Source: JALZOC01 sp038320555
Lineage (GTDB): Bacteria; Acidobacteriota; Vicinamibacteria; Vicinamibacterales; 2-12-FULL-66-21
Assembly: GCA_038320555.1 (NCBI GenBank)
Contig: JBBQEJ010000155.1
Coordinates: forward strand, 1-11,903
Direction of reading: 5' to 3'
Length of the DNA: 11,903 bases
Below are positions 6,793-11,903 of the stretch, one piece after another. The position numbers were made by a program, and so were the translations under genes. The notes below the pieces were generated by a model, which searched no databases, had not been told where the DNA came from, and was given only the letters and a program-made list of their open reading frames with translations. How positions within the stretch are numbered: the first letter of the stretch is position 1; the number at the start of each line of letters is the position of its first letter.

Positions 6793-6834
6793 CCCTGTCT
6801 CCGGACTCCTGACTCCTGTATTCTGACAACTATC

Positions 6835-7389
6835 ATGAAGAAGACCGACTTCATTCTTTTCAGCGGCGCCGCCCCCGGTGCGGAAGCGGAATTCGGCGCA
6901 TCGGCCGAACGGCACGGCATCGAAGAAGTGAACTTCACGTTCGATGGCCACACGGAGGCGCGCCGCCGCGGAATCCGCGTGCTCAATCATGAAGAGCTGC
7001 AGGCCGGGGACGTGAGCCTCGAGTACGTCTCGAAGCTGATGAACCGGCGATACACCGACAGCCCGACCATCCGCAAGATCCTGCAGACCCTGTGGTATCA
7101 GGTGAATCACGGCCAGGAGATTTACGTGATTGGCACGATCCTCGAAGACAAGACCGTCCGAGGCGGCACGGGCTGGGGGGCCGAGTTTGCCAAACTGTGC
7201 AACAAGCCGTTGTTCGTGTTCGACCAGGACAAAGACGGCTGGTTCGAATGGACAGGCCGCGACTGGAAGTCGATCGGCATGGACGCGCCCGCCATCACGC
7301 ATCCGCATTTCACGGGCACCGGTACTCGTCAGGTACACGACAACGGCAAGCGCGCGATTGAGGACCTGTTCACGCGATCGTTCGAGTAG
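6835..7389 (+). CDS. Rossmann-like protein resembling the SLOG/LOG superfamily
   Basis: A 184-residue soluble protein. Two Gly-rich stretches suggest a nucleotide-binding Rossmann-like fold: FSGAAPGAEAEFG at 9-21 and GGTGWGAEFAKLCNKPLFVF at about 110-129. The second resembles the PGGxGTxxE signature of LOG-type phosphoribohydrolases and the wider SLOG group (nucleotide sensors or nucleotide-processing enzymes), but lacks the exact GT-xx-E spacing. Between them lie a Lys/Arg-rich helix (KLMNRRYTDSPTIRKILQTL) and GQEIYVIGTI. No signal peptide or membrane segment is present. The start ATG has no Shine-Dalgarno; a TATTCT box ends 10 nt upstream, so it may have its own promoter although it follows the phosphoesterase by only 42 nt. 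The function is unknown; the SLOG link is from motif reading only. Confidence 0.75.
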   Translation: MKKTDFILFSGAAPGAEAEFGASAERHGIEEVNFTFDGHTEARRRGIRVLNHEELQAGDVSLEYVSKLMNRRYTDSPTIRKILQTLWYQVNHGQEIYVIGTILEDKTVRGGTGWGAEFAKLCNKPLFVFDQDKDGWFEWTGRDWKSIGMDAPAITHPHFTGTGTRQVHDNGKRAIEDLFTRSFE

Positions 7390-7411
7390 GGGCGGCTCGC
7401 GAACCCGCCCC
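7389..7411. terminator. GC-rich hairpin between convergent genes
   Basis: GGGGCGG (7389-7395) pairs with CCGCCCC (7405-7411) across a 9-nt loop. It begins at the last base of the SLOG-like stop codon and lies 24 nt from the end of the convergent outer-membrane gene, so it could serve both strands. There is no T-run on either side, so intrinsic termination would be weak. Confidence 0.35.
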
Positions 7412-7434
7412 CGCCCGAACGCGGCGTCGCAGTT

Positions 7435-9984
7435 TCAAAAACGAAAGCCGGATCCGGCGTACACCAGAGTGCCTTCAGATCCTCGCGCCGCGACGGCGCG
7501 CAGCACGATGCTCGTGCCGACCAGCTTCGCCAGGACGCCTCCCCCCTCCGAAGGATGCCAGGTGTTCGTGTGTTCGGTCCGCAGCCACACGCGGCCGGTG
7601 TCGACGAAGGCCACGAGTCCCAGACGGACGGGAAACACCGATGTGAACACCGGCGGACCGAGATACGTTCTCAGCTCCGCGTTGCCGTAAAGCGACGCGT
7701 CGCCCGCAAACCGATGGCTGTGAAAGCCGCGATCGTTAGCGCCGCCGATGACGGCGGCATCGAACCACGGATACGTGCCGAACATACGCTGCCCACCCAC
7801 CCGCGTCGCGAGCTGGACGTGCGTGTTGCCGACATGACCGGTGACGGAACCATCGAATCCTTCATACGTCTTCCGGACGTCGAGTACCGCGGGCGCCACG
7901 AACCCGGATGCCATCATGCGTATCCCGCGTCCGGGGGGCAGGTCCGGAGTTTCGCCGGTTGCCTGGCCTAATGCCACAGCCATCACGCCGGGCACCCGCG
8001 CGACCCGCGTCCCGGCTTCCAGCGTGACACGGACGTCCGCGACTTGGAATCGACCGACGCCATACGGCGCCTGCTCCGACAGGATCGTTCCCGTACGCTT
8101 GCCCGTATCCGATAAGCGGAACTCCGGACCGATGGTCAGCGACGCGCGCTCCGACTTCCCGAAACGCGCGACAGGGGCAAGCGTCACGAGCGTCTGCTGA
8201 ATGTGATATCGCGATCGGGGCTGCTTCGCGGTATCGTCGCCGAAGCCAAAGAAGTTGACCTGCCCGATCCCGGAGATCGCCGCACGGAGATCAAAACCCA
8301 GCGCCGAGGCGGAGCGTCTGAAGGTACCGTCGTACTCCAGTTTTCCGCTCGACTGGCCGAACGACCAACCACCACGGAGGGTCTGCTCTTTCGCGGCGGG
8401 CACAGCCCTGAATCCGTACGTCGTGTGCGTGAGGTTCGCACCGATGACCGCGCCAAGATCGTTGGAGTACCAGGCGGTCGGCTGCCAGAGCGTCCACTTC
8501 CCGTAGTTGCGAGGCTCGAGCCACGGAGCATCGGCGACAGGCTCGGGATTCTTCCAGTGCCGCCCGGCATGATTGATCTGGCTTCCGGCGAAGGTGCCTG
8601 AGTCCGCCCAGGCTTCAACACGGGCGTCGCGGGACTCCACGGTTTTTTCGCCGTCGTTTGCGATGACTCTCACGTGGATCGGACCGCCTTTGCCGGTCCG
8701 CTCGATACGGTCGTTCCCTCCGCGCACGTACACACGTACTTCGGCGGTTTCATCCGGAACAAATCGCCGCGTGTAATACGGCGCGTTGCTCCCTGGGGCG
8801 CTCACCGATACCGTCGTCGAATGATCCGGCGCCGTGGCGATGGAGACGCGCTCGTCGAGATTCGTCAGCTGGATATCGACTCGGTGAGCAATATAGCGGT
8901 AATAACGTTGCACGTAGGGCACGAGCGCGCTGCGCCGGGCGCGCAGCGCGCGGCCCAGACGGCCCTTGTCGAGCGCCCGCCACTCTTTCGGCAGCTGGGC
9001 AACCGCCCGGTCGATTACATCGTCTGTCCATGCGGCCTGCAACTCGCGCGCGGTCTGTTCGAAGACCGGTGCTTCGAGATCCGTCAACAACCAGCGATCC
9101 ACTTCCGCGGCATTGCTGGCGGGACCTTCCAGGTTCGAAGGAAACGCGTCAGAGAATTCGAGGAGACGCGGCTGTCGCGCGCGCATGGAGGCCACGATGA
9201 CACCGTTATGGCGCACGAACGCCATGTCCGGATCCTCCGGCAGGGGCTCCCAGAGCGGACGCCCGGGGATCCGCATCCATCGCCACTGGCTACGGCGGCG
9301 ATCGTAGTTTTCGACGAATAAATCGAGGATTCGCGCGCGAAGGAACGCCCGGCTGTCGATGCGATTGTCCGGCCCCTGCAGCCACTGCGACCAGAGCTCA
9401 CTGGTCGGAATGATCGCGGTGGCTCCCTCAAAGCCGGACCGATCCGCAGCGGCGGCCATCGGGTACTCTTCGAATGTACCGATCTGGTTGGCGAACGCGC
9501 TCTGGAACTGGCCCAGTCGCGGATCGTCCGGCATTACCACGAGCCGGGGTTGCGTCCACGGAATACCCGCCGCTCGAGCGAGGACTGGCAGCATGATCCC
9601 CGCGCCGGGATGCGTTGCCGACGTGGCGTCGCGAAGCATCTTGGCCGGCCAGCTGTTACGCCATTCAGGCGGGAGCAGACGCTCGGGTTCCTTGTGCAGG
9701 GACCGGAACGTATATGATTTCCCGTCCGCCCCGCGCAGCGCGAGACCCGCCGTCTGCAGTCCGCCCACTTGCCTGACCGGCTCGAGGCCTCCGGCGTCTT
9801 TCGAGAGATCCAGTACCGGCACCTCGACCGGCGTCGTCCACACGTCGCGGTAGCCCTCTCCAAACCATCGCCTCAGAGTTGCGGACGCGGCGTATTCTTG
9901 CCCCGCCTTCACCGTCTTCGTCTCCTGCGCGACGACCGGTATTACAGTGCAAACCACCCACGCGACCGCAAGCTGCCATCGCAT
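7435..9984 (-). CDS. Outer-membrane protein: kinase-like N-terminal region plus BamA/D15-type barrel
   Basis: An 849-residue exported protein. Residues 1-20 are a signal peptide ending Val-Ala-Gln. Residues about 25-170 include GLQTAGLALRGADGKSYTFRSLHKEP, a segment seen in large surface-antigen proteins of Bacteroidota and Acidobacteriota. FVENYDRRRSQWRW (223-236) followed by PLPEDPDMAF (247-256) resembles the family pattern DWDRHxxQWRW...PRDRDQAF, which recalls the catalytic and metal-binding Asp motifs of HipA/Fam20-like kinases; here His is replaced by Arg, so activity is uncertain. After a linker with a beta-rich domain (about 380-480), the last 370 residues alternate like beta-strands and end in GSGFRF, with the C-terminal Phe that directs barrels to the BAM complex. 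The ATG has AGGAG 7 nt upstream. It is a single-gene unit with its own promoter and dyad. The barrel is well supported; the kinase reading is inference. Confidence 0.82.
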   Translation of the reverse strand: MRWQLAVAWVVCTVIPVVAQETKTVKAGQEYAASATLRRWFGEGYRDVWTTPVEVPVLDLSKDAGGLEPVRQVGGLQTAGLALRGADGKSYTFRSLHKEPERLLPPEWRNSWPAKMLRDATSATHPGAGIMLPVLARAAGIPWTQPRLVVMPDDPRLGQFQSAFANQIGTFEEYPMAAAADRSGFEGATAIIPTSELWSQWLQGPDNRIDSRAFLRARILDLFVENYDRRRSQWRWMRIPGRPLWEPLPEDPDMAFVRHNGVIVASMRARQPRLLEFSDAFPSNLEGPASNAAEVDRWLLTDLEAPVFEQTARELQAAWTDDVIDRAVAQLPKEWRALDKGRLGRALRARRSALVPYVQRYYRYIAHRVDIQLTNLDERVSIATAPDHSTTVSVSAPGSNAPYYTRRFVPDETAEVRVYVRGGNDRIERTGKGGPIHVRVIANDGEKTVESRDARVEAWADSGTFAGSQINHAGRHWKNPEPVADAPWLEPRNYGKWTLWQPTAWYSNDLGAVIGANLTHTTYGFRAVPAAKEQTLRGGWSFGQSSGKLEYDGTFRRSASALGFDLRAAISGIGQVNFFGFGDDTAKQPRSRYHIQQTLVTLAPVARFGKSERASLTIGPEFRLSDTGKRTGTILSEQAPYGVGRFQVADVRVTLEAGTRVARVPGVMAVALGQATGETPDLPPGRGIRMMASGFVAPAVLDVRKTYEGFDGSVTGHVGNTHVQLATRVGGQRMFGTYPWFDAAVIGGANDRGFHSHRFAGDASLYGNAELRTYLGPPVFTSVFPVRLGLVAFVDTGRVWLRTEHTNTWHPSEGGGVLAKLVGTSIVLRAVAARGSEGTLVYAGSGFRF

Positions 9985-10057
9985 CGCCCATCTCCTTTAT
10001 CAAAAAAGATGATTCGGAGCCGAGCGGACCCGACTCATCAACGATCCAGACGGCGAA

Positions 10058-10079
10058 GATATACCTCTGTGGGTATATC
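10058..10079. promoter_or_regulatory. Perfect 22-bp dyad, probable operator
   Basis: GATATACC (10058-10065) and GGTATATC (10072-10079) are exact inverted copies around a 6-bp spacer. The dyad covers the -10 box and most of the spacer of the predicted promoter for the outer-membrane protein, a typical place for a dimeric repressor. The regulator is not in the window and I do not assign its family. Confidence 0.7.
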
Positions 10080-10087
10080 GAGTGCAA
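10058..10087 (-). promoter_or_regulatory. Promoter of the outer-membrane protein gene
   Basis: On the minus strand TTGCAC (10087-10082) is followed after 18 nt by TATATC (10063-10058). Transcription would start near 10050, giving a leader of about 66 nt with an AGGAG before the ATG. It overlaps the 22-bp dyad almost completely. Confidence 0.5.
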
Positions 10088-10116
10088 GTTAAGAGGCGCC
10101 GAACCTGATGGCGGAG

Positions 10117-11903
10117 CTACAGACGCTCGTCGAGCTCGACCCACCGAGCCACGACAATGTCCAGCTCGGGACCGATGGCCTCGGCGCGCGCGAGAACCCT
10201 GCGAATGTGATCGGCGGACTCCTTGTAGAAGTCCGGGGACGCCGCTTCCGCCTGGAGTCGCGCCTGCTCCGCTTCCAGCGCCTCGATGGCGGCGGGGAGG
10301 GACTCGAGCTCGCGGGCCTCTTTGAACGTGAGCTTTTTACGGAGCCGGGATCCGGGATCGGGGACCCGGGATTCGAGGGATCTCTCCTCAAGTGCAGAGC
10401 GAGATGGAGCCGTTCCAGATCCGGCGCGCGTCGTCGCGGATCCCGGATTCCGGATCCCGGCTCCCGGCTCCCCCCTCCCGCCCTTGGACTGCCTCACGTA
10501 GTCTTCATACCCTCCCACGTACTCGGTCACACGGCTGTCCCCCTCGAACGCGAGCGTGCTCGTCACGATGTGGTCGAGAAACACGCGGTCGTGGCTGACC
10601 AGCAGGATGGTGCCGTCGAAGTCGTCAATCAATTCCTCGAGCAGTTCCAGCGTCTCGATGTCGAGATCGTTGGTCGGCTCGTCCATGACCAGCACGTTCG
10701 CGGGGCGCGCAAACAGCCGGGCGAGCATCAGCCGGTTGCGCTCACCACCGGACAGCAACTTCACGGGAGACACGGCGCGCTCCCGAGGAAACAGGAAATC
10801 CGCGAGATAGCCGATCACGTGGCGCGGCTCGCCGTTGATCACGACGGTGTCGTTGCCGTCGTTGACCGTGTCGGCGACGGATCGATCGGGATCGAGTTGT
10901 TCCCGCTGCTGATCGAAGTACGCGATCTGCAGCCGGGTGCCTCGCCGAACCACTCCGGCATCGGGCTCGAGCTCTCCCACGAGCATGCGGAGCAGCGTCG
11001 TCTTGCCGGAGCCATTGGGGCCCACGAGCCCGACGCGATCCCCGCGCAGGATCCGCTGGGAGTAATCACGAATGACCGGCACGCCGCCGAACGCTTTGCT
11101 GACGTGCTTCGCCTCGAACACCAGGCGTCCTGTTGCATCGCCGATGTCCACCGACATCCGCACCGGACCCGTTTCGGCACGATACGCCGCGCGCTGCTCC
11201 CGCAACTTCAGGAGATCGCGCACGCGCCCCTCGTTCCGTGTTCGCCGTGCCTTCACGCCTTGACGCAGCCACGCTTCTTCCTTTTCGAGCTTCTTATCCA
11301 GGCGTCCGAGCTCCAGCGCTTCCGCATTGAGGGCGTCCGCCTTCTTCTGAAGGTACAAGGCATAGCTGCCGGGCCACGAGGTCAGCCGGCCGCGATCGAG
11401 CTCCACGATTCGCGTTGCGAGCGCGGACAGAAATGCCCGGTCGTGCGTCACGAACAGGATGGCGCCGGCGAAGCCACGAAGATGATCTTCGAGCCAGCGG
11501 ATCGCGTCGATGTCGAGATGGTTGGTGGGCTCGTCGAGCAGCAGCAGGTCTGGCTCCGACACGAGCGCTTTCCCAAGCAGTGTGCGGCGCCGCCAGCCGC
11601 CGGACAATTCACCCATCAGCCGGTCGGCCGGAAGGAACAGACGCGAGACCACCAGTTCCACTTTCTGCTCGAGCCGCCAGCCGTCGCGCTCTTCGAGCTG
11701 ATGTTGCAGCTCGCCAAGCCGTAGAAGCATGTCCGGATCGCCGCGATCCGCCACGTCCACGGCGGCATGATGATACGCCGCCACGATCTCACCGAGCGCC
11801 CCGAGACCGTCCGCCACCTCGTCGAACACAGATCGATTCGCCGCGCTCTCCCCGGAGACCTCCTTGGATGATCGAGGAGCAAAAGCGGAGACATCCTGCT
11901 CCA
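10117..11903 (-). CDS. uup: ABC-F family ATPase, Uup type (5' end outside window)
   Basis: The frame stays open to the right edge, so 594 residues are visible (first full codon 11901-11899) and only the beginning, with the first Walker A motif, is missing. The opening EQDVSAFAP and later VFDEV match the family position just before the first signature. Domain 1 has LSGGWRRR (about 99-106) and LLLLDEPTNHLD (119-130). A charged interdomain linker follows, rich in Lys, Arg and Glu. Domain 2 has GPNGSGKTT (about 294-302), LSGGERNRLMLARL (383-396) and VMDEPTNDLD (405-414). There are no membrane segments; ABC-F proteins act on ribosomes or, for Uup, are also linked to DNA transposition and replication phenotypes. 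A C-terminal coiled coil (about 523-594, ELESLPAAIEALEAEQARL) is typical of Uup. The linker at about 473-522 is encoded by a repeat-bounded segment. Classification as Uup is firm; a relative such as YheS is less likely because of the C-terminal domain. Confidence 0.9.
   Translation of the reverse strand, partial: EQDVSAFAPRSSKEVSGESAANRSVFDEVADGLGALGEIVAAYHHAAVDVADRGDPDMLLRLGELQHQLEERDGWRLEQKVELVVSRLFLPADRLMGELSGGWRRRTLLGKALVSEPDLLLLDEPTNHLDIDAIRWLEDHLRGFAGAILFVTHDRAFLSALATRIVELDRGRLTSWPGSYALYLQKKADALNAEALELGRLDKKLEKEEAWLRQGVKARRTRNEGRVRDLLKLREQRAAYRAETGPVRMSVDIGDATGRLVFEAKHVSKAFGGVPVIRDYSQRILRGDRVGLVGPNGSGKTTLLRMLVGELEPDAGVVRRGTRLQIAYFDQQREQLDPDRSVADTVNDGNDTVVINGEPRHVIGYLADFLFPRERAVSPVKLLSGGERNRLMLARLFARPANVLVMDEPTNDLDIETLELLEELIDDFDGTILLVSHDRVFLDHIVTSTLAFEGDSRVTEYVGGYEDYVRQSKGGRGEPGAGIRNPGSATTRAGSGTAPSRSALEERSLESRVPDPGSRLRKKLTFKEARELESLPAAIEALEAEQARLQAEAASPDFYKESADHIRRVLARAEAIGPELDIVVARWVELDERL
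10341..10464. repeat. In-frame element with 15-nt inverted ends inside uup
   Basis: GGAGCCGGGATCCGG (10341-10355) is the exact reverse complement of 10450-10464, bounding 124 nt filled with GGGATCCGGGATT-like motifs. It encodes a Gly/Pro/Ser/Arg-rich linker between the second ATPase domain and the C-terminal coiled coil. Confidence 0.7.

Noticed and set aside
10108..11724. Long open frame on the plus strand (538 codons)
   Set aside because: Antisense to uup, whose two ABC signatures and Walker motifs are intact; the plus-strand translation has no family features.
11827..11829. GTG as the start codon of the ABC-F gene
   Set aside because: The same frame stays open to the window edge and continues with family-like sequence (EQDVSAFAP), so the gene starts outside the window.

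Overview
The window is GC-rich and its genes are tightly packed. It contains no phage, transposase, RNA gene or CRISPR array. The mix of genes (a KGG stress protein, YggX, a large D15-type outer-membrane protein, a POT peptide transporter, and a radical SAM protein with a Cys-Sec tail), together with short GC-rich repeat clusters between genes, suggests a Gram-negative bacterium of the Acidobacteriota, probably near Vicinamibacteria. That placement is inference from gene style; no marker gene is present.

Layout, left to right. 1-904 (minus strand) is a small operon: a possible 20-residue leader, a short acidic Pro-rich protein, a KGG-repeat stress protein, and the start of a secreted or outer-membrane protein that runs off the left edge. 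1067-1390 (plus) is the Fe(II)-trafficking/oxidative-damage protein YggX. 1394-4238 (minus) is a two-gene unit: an upstream B12-binding-like/radical SAM protein and a downstream ATP-grasp ligase. 4421-7389 (plus) holds a POT-family peptide transporter, a stand-alone LigD-type 3'-phosphoesterase, and a Rossmann-like protein resembling the SLOG/LOG group. 7435-9984 (minus) is an 849-residue outer-membrane protein with a kinase-like N-terminal half and a C-terminal beta-barrel, preceded by a promoter with an embedded perfect dyad. 10117-11903 (minus) is an ABC-F ATPase of the Uup type, cut at its N terminus by the window edge.

The main discovery is in the radical SAM gene. Its apparent TGA stop (2807-2805) follows a Cys codon and is followed in frame by Ala-Glu-Pro and eight more residues before a TAG. 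The tail therefore reads Cys-Sec-Ala-Glu-Pro, and a 12-bp hairpin whose first pair is the A of the TGA sits where a bacterial SECIS element belongs. I read this as a selenoprotein of the CUAEP/CCAEP-tail radical SAM group. Stopping at the TGA would lose the last 12 residues, including the likely redox centre. The ATP-grasp gene 112 nt downstream is its likely pathway partner.

A second theme is short repeats of the kind normally found between genes lying in frame inside coding regions. Inverted 15-nt arms bound a 137-nt insert between two domains of the radical SAM protein and a 124-nt insert in the Uup linker, and a 14-nt tandem repeat lies in the basic tail of the phosphoesterase. A third theme is possible leaderless transcription: TANNNT boxes end 5-10 nt before the start codons of yggX, the radical SAM gene, the POT transporter and, less clearly, the SLOG-like gene, none of which has a good Shine-Dalgarno. 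Internal operon genes do have one.
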